Shown one piece after another: positions 22,054 to 29,417 of a stretch of 37,286 nt of DNA. The translations under genes and the position numbers were made by a program. Source of the DNA: HRBIN12 sp035762085 (GTDB lineage Bacteria > Actinomycetota > UBA4738 > HRBIN12); contig DASTPT010000045.1 of the NCBI GenBank assembly GCA_035762085.1, forward strand, positions 1 to 37,286, written 5' to 3'. Every line of letters begins with the position of its first letter. The first letter of the stretch is position 1. Under the pieces are notes generated by a model. It did not search any database. It saw only the letters and a list, made by a program, of their open reading frames with translations, and was not told where the DNA came from.

Positions 22054-22539
22054 TCACCTCGTTTCCGCCGTCGCCAGGTCGGCCCCGCACTTGCGGCAGA
22101 ACCGGTCCTCGGGATCGATCGTCGTGCCGCATCCCGGGCAGGCGTGCGCCTCGAGCTCCTCGAGGAGGCGCTTGCGCTCCGAGATCCGGCGCTCGAGCTC
22201 GCGCTCGAGGTCGTCGGGGGTGGGTCCGGAGCCGGCCGTGCCGACGCCGGCGCGGGGAAGCTCCTCGTCGGAGGTCTCCGCCTCGTGGATCGCGCGGGTG
22301 GTGGCCTCGATCTGCTGGAGACGGCGGGCGCGGACCTTCTCGTACTCGTTCCGCGCGAGCTTGCCCGTCTCGAAGTCCATCTCCAGCTCGCGGAGCTGCG
22401 CACGCAGGCGGTCGCGGTCGGCGTGCAACTGCTCGAGCGACGCCCCCCGCGCGTACCGCAGCGGGGCGACGAACGGTCGGCCGATCAGGTACGCGACGAC
22501 CATCAGCAGGACGAACGAGCCGATCGCGGCCGCGATCAT
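22054..22539 (-). CDS. Membrane coiled-coil zinc-ribbon protein in ccm operon
   Basis: The 161-aa protein has an N-terminal membrane helix (about 5-22), a coiled coil (about 34-85), a Gly/Thr/Pro linker, a second coiled coil (about 108-132) and a C-terminal zinc ribbon with Cys at 134, 137, 148 and 151 (CPGCG...CRKCG). It sits directly after ccmF (ATGA overlap), where proteobacteria have ccmG/H/I genes, so it may act in cytochrome c maturation. CcmI also has an N-terminal membrane part and a cytoplasmic coiled-coil segment, but there is no sequence proof of homology. A good GGAGGTGG ribosome-binding site precedes the ATG. Confidence 0.82.
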   Translation of the reverse strand: MIAAAIGSFVLLMVVAYLIGRPFVAPLRYARGASLEQLHADRDRLRAQLRELEMDFETGKLARNEYEKVRARRLQQIEATTRAIHEAETSDEELPRAGVGTAGSGPTPDDLERELERRISERKRLLEELEAHACPGCGTTIDPEDRFCRKCGADLATAETR

Positions 22540-24548
22540 CGGGCCACCTCCGGCTCCTCGAACGTGCTCGGGACCTCGAGGTCGAGGGTCCCGCCGCGGG
22601 GGGCGCGGTCGGTGCGCCACGGCCAGGCGGCGAGGACGCCGCCGAGCACGATCACGATCATCCCGGTCCAGATCCAGAACACGGCCGGCTCGTGGAACAC
22701 GAGCACGGTGGCGATCCGCTCGGTCGGATCGACGTTGCTCATCACGACGTACAGGTCGGCGCCGATCGTGGAGCGCATGCCGACCTCGGTGACCTGCTGC
22801 TGGCCGGTGTACTCGGCCTGCTCCGTCGGGATCGTGCCGAGATCCTCGCCGTCCGGCCCCGTGACGCGGAACGTCCCGATCAGCGCGAACTTCGACGGTG
22901 TCTGCTCGAACGTCAGGTCCTCGAACGTGACGGTGTTGCCGGCGACGCGCACGGACTCGCCGACCGAGAGCTGGGACTCGACCTCCTGCTTCATCCCGAT
23001 GTTGAAGAAGATGCCGGCGAGCATGATCACGACGCCGGCGTGGACGATCGGGCCGCCGTACCGGCGCGGGGTGAATGCGAACAGGTTCAGGACCGCGCGC
23101 GGCCAGGACTCGCCGTGGTGGCGGTGACGCGCGCTCAGCCCGCGCGAGACCTCGGCCGTCACGGTGGCGAGCACGAACGCCCCGAGCGCGAGCACGGTCA
23201 CGATCAGGAGGTTCTCGCCGCGGTTCGCCAGGCCGAGCGCCAGGAAGACGACCGCGCCGACCGCGAGCGGCATCGCGAAGTTGCGCTTCAGGTGCCGGCC
23301 GGAGGCGCGGCGCCACGGGAGGAGGGGGCAGGTGCCCACGAGCGCGACCGTCACGATCGCGAGGGGTGCCATGAGGGCGTTGAAGAACGGCTGACCGACC
23401 GAGATCTCGACGCCTCGGACCGCCTCGCTGACGATCGGGTAGATCGTTCCCCACAGCACGACGATCGTCATGCCGACGAACAGGAGGTTCGTGAGTAGGA
23501 ACGACGCCTCGCGCGAGACGACCGAGGTGATCCGCCCGCTCGCGCGCAGCGCCGGCAGTCTCCACACGATCAGCGCCGTTCCGACCGCGACGATCAGGAA
23601 CGTGAACCCGATCAGCAGCGGGCCCATCGACGACTCGGCGAACGCGTGGACCGAGGAGATGATCCCCGACCGCGTGAGGAACGTGCCGAAGACCGACATC
23701 GCGAACGCGGCGACGGCGAGCGAGACGTTCCAGACGCGCAGCATCCCGCGCTTCTCCTGCACCACGACGGAGTGCAGGTACGCGGTACCGACCAGCCAGG
23801 GCAGCAGGCTGGCGTTCTCGACCGGGTCCCACGCCCAGTAGCCGCCCCATCCCAGCTCGACGTACGCCCACCGAGCGCCGAACAGGATCCCGGCCGTGAG
23901 CAGCACCCATGCCCAGAGCGCCCACCGACGGACGGACCGGATCCAGCGGTCGCCGAGCCGCCCGGTCACGAGCGCGCCCACCGCGAACGCGAACGGCACC
24001 GTGAATCCGACGAAGCCCAGGTACAGCGCGATCGGGTGGACCCACTGGCCGTAGTTCTGCAGCAGTGGGTTCAGGCCCTGGCCGTCGGCCGGCGCCGCCG
24101 GCAGCGTACGGAACGGGTTCGCGTAGAAGGTGACGAGGACCGTGAAGAAGGCCAGGACCACGGCGAGCGTGACGGTGACCCACGGCATCAGGTCTCGGTT
24201 GCGCGCCCGGTTCTGGAAGATCACGCCGGCGCCGATCAGCGAGAGCGTCCACGCCCACAGCAGGAGCGAGCCGGCCTGGCCGGCCCAGAACGCGCCCACC
24301 GTGTAGAAGACCGACAGGTCTCGGCTGGTGTACTGCGCGACGTACTCGACGCTGAAGTCCTTGCGGAGCAGGAGCACGACGAGCGCGAGCGCGGCCACCG
24401 ACAGCGAGACGGCGGCTGCCTTCATCGCGCCCTCGGCGCTGCGGATCGGCTCCTCGCGTCCGCTCCTCGCACCCGCGACCCCGACCGCGATCGCGTAGCC
24501 CGCCGCGATCAGCCCGAGCAGGAGCGCGAAGTTACCGAGCAGCGTCAC
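22536..24548 (-). CDS. ccmF: Cytochrome c maturation heme lyase CcmF
   Basis: The 670-aa integral membrane protein attaches heme from holo-CcmE to CXXCH motifs of apocytochromes outside the membrane. It has about 14-15 helices, the tryptophan-rich WWD heme-handling motif (WGGYWAWDPVENASLLPW, about 234-251), conserved His residues near 171 and 259, and the C-terminal periplasmic-type beta domain (about 525-640). Its length is close to that of proteobacterial CcmF. The start is GTG with GGAGGAGG upstream; it overlaps the ccmD-like gene by 17 nt and the following gene by four. Confidence 0.95.
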   Translation of the reverse strand: MTLLGNFALLLGLIAAGYAIAVGVAGARSGREEPIRSAEGAMKAAAVSLSVAALALVVLLLRKDFSVEYVAQYTSRDLSVFYTVGAFWAGQAGSLLLWAWTLSLIGAGVIFQNRARNRDLMPWVTVTLAVVLAFFTVLVTFYANPFRTLPAAPADGQGLNPLLQNYGQWVHPIALYLGFVGFTVPFAFAVGALVTGRLGDRWIRSVRRWALWAWVLLTAGILFGARWAYVELGWGGYWAWDPVENASLLPWLVGTAYLHSVVVQEKRGMLRVWNVSLAVAAFAMSVFGTFLTRSGIISSVHAFAESSMGPLLIGFTFLIVAVGTALIVWRLPALRASGRITSVVSREASFLLTNLLFVGMTIVVLWGTIYPIVSEAVRGVEISVGQPFFNALMAPLAIVTVALVGTCPLLPWRRASGRHLKRNFAMPLAVGAVVFLALGLANRGENLLIVTVLALGAFVLATVTAEVSRGLSARHRHHGESWPRAVLNLFAFTPRRYGGPIVHAGVVIMLAGIFFNIGMKQEVESQLSVGESVRVAGNTVTFEDLTFEQTPSKFALIGTFRVTGPDGEDLGTIPTEQAEYTGQQQVTEVGMRSTIGADLYVVMSNVDPTERIATVLVFHEPAVFWIWTGMIVIVLGGVLAAWPWRTDRAPRGGTLDLEVPSTFEEPEVAR

Positions 24549-24657
24549 GGAACCTCCTCCCCAGCCGGCGCTCCTGCGCGAGGAGCCACAGCAGGTACAG
24601 GCCGTAGAGCAGCCCGGCGCCCGTGTAGGCGACGATCACGTAGCCGGTGCCGTTCAT
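24532..24657 (-). CDS. ccmD: CcmD-like small membrane protein
   Basis: The 41-aa protein has a single membrane helix (MNGTGYVIVAYTGAGLLYGLY and following) and a basic C-terminus, the size and form of CcmD, which binds the CcmABC complex and helps release holo-CcmE. Sequence identity in this family is low, so the call rests on size, topology and position between ccmC and ccmF. It overlaps ccmC by ATGA and has GAGGAGG upstream. Confidence 0.8.
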   Translation of the reverse strand: MNGTGYVIVAYTGAGLLYGLYLLWLLAQERRLGRRFRDAAR

Positions 24658-25397
24658 CGGCCCACCTCCTCGAGCTCGCGCTGCGCGCGCAGGCGGGCGA
24701 CCGAGCGGCGCACGGACAGCAGGTACAGGAACAGGAACGTGAACGCGGCGAGTCCCACGAGGAGCGTCGCCAGCATCTCGGGCGGCAGGTCGCCGCTCTC
24801 GACGACGAACTGCGTGGGGTGCTCGGAGCGCCACCACCGGGCCGAGAGGTACACGATCGGCACGTCGAGGAACCCGACGATGCCGAGGACCGCCGAGAAC
24901 CGCGCCCGGCGGAGCGGCTCGGGGACGTACCCGCGGAGCACGATGTAGGACAGGTAGATCAGCCAGAGCATCAGGAAGCTCGTGAGCCGCGGGTCCCACG
25001 TCCAGTAGACGCCCCAGACGGGACGGCCCCACAGCGGCCCGGTGATCAGCACCGCCGACGTGAAGACGACGCCGACCTCGGCAGAGGACGAGGCCAGGTC
25101 GTCCCACCGTCGCTTGCCGGTCGCGAGGAACGCGATGCTCCCGACGAACACCACGAAGAACGCGAGGAAGCCGATCCACGCGCTCGGCACGTGGATGTAG
25201 AAGATCCGCTGGGCGGCGCCCTGGTTCGCGTCCTCCGGCGCCCAGAGCAGCGCCATCCCCAGCAGGATCGGCAGCGTGACGAGGGTGGCGATGCCCCAGA
25301 GCCGCCGCCGGGACCGGGGCACCGGTCCGGCGAGCGCGTCGGGACGGAGCTCCCCCACCGGCTGTTGCCGCGCAGCGTCCGTCTTCACGTCGTTCAC
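24654..25397 (-). CDS. ccmC: Heme handling protein CcmC
   Basis: The 247-aa protein has six membrane helices and the WWD motif PVWGVYWTWDPRLTSFLMLW (about 126-145), flanked by the two conserved His residues, near 69 (FYIHVPSAW) and 193 (RSEHPTQ). CcmC loads heme onto CcmE at the outer face of the membrane. The N-terminal 30 residues are an extra polar extension. The GTG start lies one base after the ccmB stop. Confidence 0.94.
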   Translation of the reverse strand: MNDVKTDAARQQPVGELRPDALAGPVPRSRRRLWGIATLVTLPILLGMALLWAPEDANQGAAQRIFYIHVPSAWIGFLAFFVVFVGSIAFLATGKRRWDDLASSSAEVGVVFTSAVLITGPLWGRPVWGVYWTWDPRLTSFLMLWLIYLSYIVLRGYVPEPLRRARFSAVLGIVGFLDVPIVYLSARWWRSEHPTQFVVESGDLPPEMLATLLVGLAAFTFLFLYLLSVRRSVARLRAQRELEEVGR

Positions 25398-25398
25398 C

Positions 25399-26076
25399 TC
25401 ATTCCTCCGTCACGTAGGGGAAGGTCGCGAGGGCGACCAGCAGGAACAGGGCGTCGTAGCCCACGAGCAGGAGCAGCCACGACAGGGTGCCGTCGGCCAT
25501 GCCGCCCGAGAACCCGGCCTCGCTCACCTTCACGGCGGCGACCATCGCGGGCACGGAGACGGGCATCACGAGGAGTGGGAGGATCGCCTCGCGGCCGCGG
25601 GTGTTGACCGCCATCGCCGCGAACAGCGTCCCGACCGTCACGAGGCCGAGCGTCCCCAGGAACGTCCCGAGCACGACCAGCCACGTCCCGCCCCCCGGCC
25701 GGAGCTGGAGCAGGACGACGAACACCGGCAGGATCACCAGCTCCACCGCGAAGGTGAACCCGAGGTTCGCGAAGAGCTTGCCGAGGAAGACGGCCTCGCG
25801 CGGGGCCGGCGAGACGAGCAGACCCTCCAGGCACGCGTCCTCCTTCTCGACCGCCATCGAGCGCCCCATGCCGAGCAGCGCCGCGAACAGGAACGCCATC
25901 CATAGGACTCCGGCGGCCACGCCCTCGCGACCCTCGCCGCCGGTCGGGAACGAGAAGCTGGCCGTCACCACGACCAGCAGCACGAACAGCCCGACCGAGG
26001 CCACGACGTCGCGCGTCTTCAACTCGAGGCGGAGGTCCTTGGCGGCGATTGTGAAGGCGGGGGACAGCACGTTCAT
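25399..26076 (-). CDS. ccmB: Heme exporter/CcmE release subunit CcmB
   Basis: The 225-aa protein has six membrane helices and conserved CcmB stretches such as the N-terminal KDLRLELKTRD, EKEDACLEGLL and PREAVFLGK. With CcmA and CcmC it forms the ABC transporter-like complex that frees holo-CcmE for heme delivery. It overlaps ccmA by ATGA and is followed by ccmC after one base. Confidence 0.93.
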   Translation of the reverse strand: MNVLSPAFTIAAKDLRLELKTRDVVASVGLFVLLVVVTASFSFPTGGEGREGVAAGVLWMAFLFAALLGMGRSMAVEKEDACLEGLLVSPAPREAVFLGKLFANLGFTFAVELVILPVFVVLLQLRPGGGTWLVVLGTFLGTLGLVTVGTLFAAMAVNTRGREAILPLLVMPVSVPAMVAAVKVSEAGFSGGMADGTLSWLLLLVGYDALFLLVALATFPYVTEE

Positions 26077-26801
26077 CGGCGGGCCTCCGCGCGGAGCAGG
26101 CCGAGGTAGGTCTCGGCCATCCGGTCGGTGCTCCCGGCGATCGGCTCGTCGAGCGCCACCCGCCCGCCCGAGAGCACCACGAGGCGGCGGGGCCCCGAGA
26201 GCGCCCGCACGACGTCGTGGAGCGTCAGCATCAGGATGCGCTCGGGGGTGGCGAGCTCGAGCAGCAGCTCGGTGAGCGTCGCGGCGGCCGCCTCGTCCAG
26301 CCCCGTGTAGGGCTCGTCGAGCAGGATCACGGCCGGGTCGTGGAGGAGCGCGCGGGCGAGCGCCACGCGTTGCCGGGTACCGCGGGAGAGAGCGCGGACC
26401 GGCTTGTCGAGCACGTGTGCGACGTCGAGGCGCTCGACCGCGCGCGTCACGGCCTCCGCGGGGTCGCGGAGACCGAAGAGCTTGGCGTGGAACCGGAGGT
26501 TCTCCTCGGTGGTGAGATCGGCGTAGAGCATCGTCTCGTGCGAGACCACGCCGACGAGGGCGCGCAGCCGCGGCCCGGCCTTGCGCATCTCGATCCCGGC
26601 GATCCGCACGCTGCCGGACGTGGGGGCCGCGAGCCCCGAGATCACCTTCAGCATCGTGGTCTTACCGGCGCCGTTCGCGCCCATGACCGCCACGAACGAC
26701 CCCTGATCCACCTGGAGGTCGACACGGTCGAGCGCGAGCTGGGCGCCGAAGGCCTTCGAGACCTGCGTCAGGGCGATCCCGAGCGCGGGCCGGCCGTCCA
26801 T
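26073..26801 (-). CDS. ccmA: Cytochrome c maturation ATPase CcmA
   Basis: The 242-aa ABC ATPase has Walker A GANGAGKTT (near residue 40), signature LSRGTRQRVALARAL (about 145), Walker B VILLDEPYTGLD and the switch His in LTLHDV. The signature reads LSRGT rather than LSGGQ, a normal degree of divergence for CcmA. It powers release of heme-loaded CcmE from CcmC. The ATG is chosen because it precedes the ABC fold and follows the ccmE stop by two bases. Confidence 0.94.
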   Translation of the reverse strand: MDGRPALGIALTQVSKAFGAQLALDRVDLQVDQGSFVAVMGANGAGKTTMLKVISGLAAPTSGSVRIAGIEMRKAGPRLRALVGVVSHETMLYADLTTEENLRFHAKLFGLRDPAEAVTRAVERLDVAHVLDKPVRALSRGTRQRVALARALLHDPAVILLDEPYTGLDEAAAATLTELLLELATPERILMLTLHDVVRALSGPRRLVVLSGGRVALDEPIAGSTDRMAETYLGLLRAEARR

Positions 26802-26803
26802 CG

Positions 26804-27262
26804 CTATTGCGGCTCCGAGGTCCGGGACTCGAACTTCGACGGGCACTTGGCGAACAGCGTGTCCGCGTGGAAGACGCCGTCGGCGCCGAGCGCCCCCTCG
26901 ACAACGGCCTCGCCCTCGTCGCGGAGGGTGTCGGGCATCGGCCCCCGATACACGATCGGCACGGTCGACGTGCCGTCGCTGACCGAGAACGCGACCGTGC
27001 CGGTCGACGCGTCGGCCTCGATCGTGCCGTCCACGACCTGGCCGGAGAGCCGGACGTGCTCGCCCTGCATCTCGAGGACCTCGGTGGCCGTGTGGTAGTA
27101 GACCGTCGAGCGCGTGAACATCGTGTAGCCGACGGCGAACAGGGCCGCGACGACGGCCACGCCGAGGAGCACCAGGGGCAATCGGTTCGGCCGGCGCTCG
27201 AACCCTTGGGGCGGCTCGTCGTCCGGGAACCCGTAGTCGTCGTCCTCCGCGATCCGAGGCAT
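26804..27262 (-). CDS. ccmE: Heme chaperone CcmE, cysteine variant
   Basis: The 152-aa protein has a cytoplasmic tail, one membrane helix (about 28-48) and the CcmE OB-like domain (GEHVRLSGQVVDGT, then VPIVYRGPMPDTLRDEGEAVVEG). In the classical protein heme binds covalently to His in H-x3-Y; here the corresponding place is FHADTLFAKCPSKF, with Cys140 in place of the His and Phe144 where C-x3-Y variants have Tyr. The ATG has GGGGGACGGAG upstream. It is the first gene of the 18-gene minus-strand run. Confidence 0.93.
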   Translation of the reverse strand: MPRIAEDDDYGFPDDEPPQGFERRPNRLPLVLLGVAVVAALFAVGYTMFTRSTVYYHTATEVLEMQGEHVRLSGQVVDGTIEADASTGTVAFSVSDGTSTVPIVYRGPMPDTLRDEGEAVVEGALGADGVFHADTLFAKCPSKFESRTSEPQ

Positions 27263-27437
27263 CTCTCCGTCCCCCTTCTCGCTGGTCAGAGGCCCGAACG
27301 CCGAAATCGGTCCGTCGTCGCCCTCTTTGGGGGAAATCGTCCGACCGTGCCCTAGGGTCGGTATGGGTCCGGCGACCCGCCACGCCCGGGCCGAAGGTCC
27401 ACTGCCGACCCGGGGTCAGGGTGGGAATGTCCGCGAC
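27263..27437. promoter_or_regulatory. Divergent control region of the ccm operon and the tlpA-like gene
   Basis: This 175-nt region separates the start of the long leftward run from a rightward gene. It contains GAAATCG twice (27303-27309 and 27333-27339), exactly 30 bp apart and each followed by (G)TCCG, and the palindrome CCCTAGGG (27350-27357) overlapping a -10-like TAGGGT. No clear sigma-70 promoter was found for the leftward operon. The repeats are candidate regulator sites. Confidence 0.4.
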
Positions 27438-28148
27438 ATGAAGGGTCGATCCGACCGGGACGAGGCGGTTGCGCTCGCCGGTGCGGGCGACGACGTTGCA
27501 CCTGCAACGTCGCCGCTGACGGCCGACGACGACGTCTTCCGCGACGGGACCGAGCCCGAGCCGTCGGGCGGGGGTCGCGGCCGGGGGTTCGTGATCGGCG
27601 CGATCGTGCTCGGACTGGCCCTCGCGATGGTGTGGGTGGCCCTCGCAGCTCGGAACGGCGGCGGGCTCGGGCAGGATCCGTTCGGGCGGGCGGCGCCGGA
27701 CTTCGAGCTGCCGCTCCTCGCCGGCGGGAACGAGGCGGGTTGGAAGCTGCCGGCCGGCGGCGGAGGCGACGGGGAAGCGGGCACCCTGGCGCTGTCGGAC
27801 CTGGAGGGCAAGCCGGTCGTCCTGAACTTCTGGGGCTCATGGTGCGGACCCTGCCGCGAGGAGGCGCCGATCCTCGCCGAGGCCGAGACCCGTTGGCGCG
27901 GGCGTGGCGTGATCTTCCTGGGCGTGGACTCGAAGGACGCCGAGGCGGACGCGCTGGCCTTCGAGGAGGAGTTCGGCATCAGCTACCACAGCGTCGTGGA
28001 CGCGGACGGGTCGCTCGGCGTGGAGTACGGGGTCTTCGGCTACCCCGAGACGTTCTTCATCGACGCGGACGGCGTGATCCGGACCAAGCAGGTGGGGCCG
28101 ATCGACGCGGACACGCTCGAGACCTACATCGCGATGATCGCGGGGTGA
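27438..28148 (+). CDS. TlpA/CcmG-like membrane-anchored thioredoxin
   Basis: The 236-aa protein has a polar N-terminus, a membrane helix (about 50-71) and a thioredoxin domain with active site WCGPC (Cys 136 and 139) and a cis-Pro region in FGYPETFFIDADG. Such proteins keep apocytochrome CXXCH cysteines reduced for heme attachment (CcmG/ResA role), which fits its position divergent from ccmE. Possible starts are ATG 27438 and ATG 27363; the first is preferred because the second lies only 4 nt after the -10-like TAGGGT. The next gene follows after 6 nt. Confidence 0.9.
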   Translation: MKGRSDRDEAVALAGAGDDVAPATSPLTADDDVFRDGTEPEPSGGGRGRGFVIGAIVLGLALAMVWVALAARNGGGLGQDPFGRAAPDFELPLLAGGNEAGWKLPAGGGGDGEAGTLALSDLEGKPVVLNFWGSWCGPCREEAPILAEAETRWRGRGVIFLGVDSKDAEADALAFEEEFGISYHSVVDADGSLGVEYGVFGYPETFFIDADGVIRTKQVGPIDADTLETYIAMIAG

Positions 28149-28154
28149 GCGGCG

Positions 28155-29279
28155 GTGCCGGTGAACTTCGAGCAAGCGCCGATCCTCCTGTTCTGGGAGA
28201 CGACGAAGGCGTGCAAGCTGGCGTGCAAGCACTGCCGCGCCGAGGCCATCGCGGACGCGATGCCCGGTCAGCTGACGACCGAAGAGGGCCGGAAGCTGAT
28301 CGACGACCTCCGGGCGTTCACGCCGCGGTTCCCCGTGATCGTCTTCACCGGCGGTGACCCGTTCATGCGCGACGACCTGTTCGAGCTCGCGGCGCACGCC
28401 CGCTCGTACGGGATGCCGATCGGGTTCGCTCCGAGCGTGACGCCGCTCCTCACGCGCGAGAACGGCGCGCGGATGTGGGAGGCCGGCGCGAAGACGGTGT
28501 CGATCAGCCTCGACGGCGCGACCGCGGCGACGCACGAGGGGGTCCGCGGCGTCGAAGACCACTTCCGCAGGACCGAGGACGCCGTCCGGATGCTGGTCGC
28601 GGAGGGCCACACCGTCCAGATCAACACGACGGTGATGCGGCGCAACGTCGAGGAGCTGGCCGACGTCGCGGCGCTGCTCTCGGACTGGGGTGCGCACATC
28701 TGGGAGGTCTTCTTCCTGATCCGCGTGGGCCGTGGCTCCGAGCTCGAGGAGCTCACCCCCGCCGAGAACGAGGACGTCGTCCACTTCCTGTACGAGGCCT
28801 CGCGCTACGGCTTCATCGTTCGCACGGTCGAGGCACCCTTCTTCCGGCGGGTGGTCGCGCAGCGGCGGGAGGCGGGACCGGACGCGGACCCGGTGTCCAC
28901 GTTCGGGCTCGGGCAGCTGTACGAGCGACTGACCGCGCGCCTGCGCGAGCGCCTCGGCGAGCCGGGAGCCTCGAGGGCCCAGAGCGTCGGGACCCGCGAC
29001 GGCAAGGGGATCCTGTTCGTCGGGCACGACGGCGACGTCTACCCCGCGGGGTTCCTGCCCTACCGGCTCGGCAACGTGAGGCGTGACGACGTCGTGGCGC
29101 TCTACCGCGACCACCCCTTGCTGCGCTCGATCCGGGCGGCCGAGTTCGGAGGGCGCTGCGGCGCCTGCCCGTACGCCGACACGTGCGGGGGCTCGCGCGC
29201 CCGCGCGTTCGCGAGCTTCGGCGACGCGCTCGGCGAAGATCCCGCGTGCGCGTTCCAGCCCGCTGCGGTGAACGCCTGA
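28155..29279 (+). CDS. Radical SAM/SPASM protein, AhbD-like (TIGR04053-type)
   Basis: The 374-aa protein has the radical SAM cluster C-x3-C-x2-C at residues 20, 24 and 27 (KACKLACKHCRAEA), the SAM-binding GGDPF, and a C-terminal auxiliary-cluster region with Cys at about 335, 338, 344 and 365 (CGACPYADTC then a distant C). The opening NFEQAPILLFWETTKAC matches a family of proteins related to heme b synthase AhbD and heme d1 maturases, whose substrate is mostly unproven. Next to ccm and hem genes it could carry out the oxygen-independent decarboxylation of coproheme; this is inference. The GTG start lies 6 nt after the thioredoxin gene. Confidence 0.85.
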   Translation: MPVNFEQAPILLFWETTKACKLACKHCRAEAIADAMPGQLTTEEGRKLIDDLRAFTPRFPVIVFTGGDPFMRDDLFELAAHARSYGMPIGFAPSVTPLLTRENGARMWEAGAKTVSISLDGATAATHEGVRGVEDHFRRTEDAVRMLVAEGHTVQINTTVMRRNVEELADVAALLSDWGAHIWEVFFLIRVGRGSELEELTPAENEDVVHFLYEASRYGFIVRTVEAPFFRRVVAQRREAGPDADPVSTFGLGQLYERLTARLRERLGEPGASRAQSVGTRDGKGILFVGHDGDVYPAGFLPYRLGNVRRDDVVALYRDHPLLRSIRAAEFGGRCGACPYADTCGGSRARAFASFGDALGEDPACAFQPAAVNA

Positions 29280-29310
29280 GGCTCCGCAGCCCAGGCGGCA
29301 TCGGGTCGGC

Positions 29311-29332
29311 GCCCGTGCTCGGGCACGCGGGG
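29311..29332 (+). terminator. Candidate hairpin terminator after the radical SAM gene
   Basis: The stem CGTGC-TCGG-GCACG (29314-29327) can be extended with CCC/GGG across one bulged C. No T-tract follows, so it is only a weak terminator candidate. The rest of the 138-nt gap contains a CCCTAGGG palindrome at 29377-29384. Confidence 0.3.
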
Positions 29333-29417
29333 ACCGGACGGCCTCGCGGTGGGGGGCCCCACGCCCTACCTCGCCGCCCTAGGGATGCGTTGAAGTAGCG
29401 CCAAAGGGGGGTGCCGC

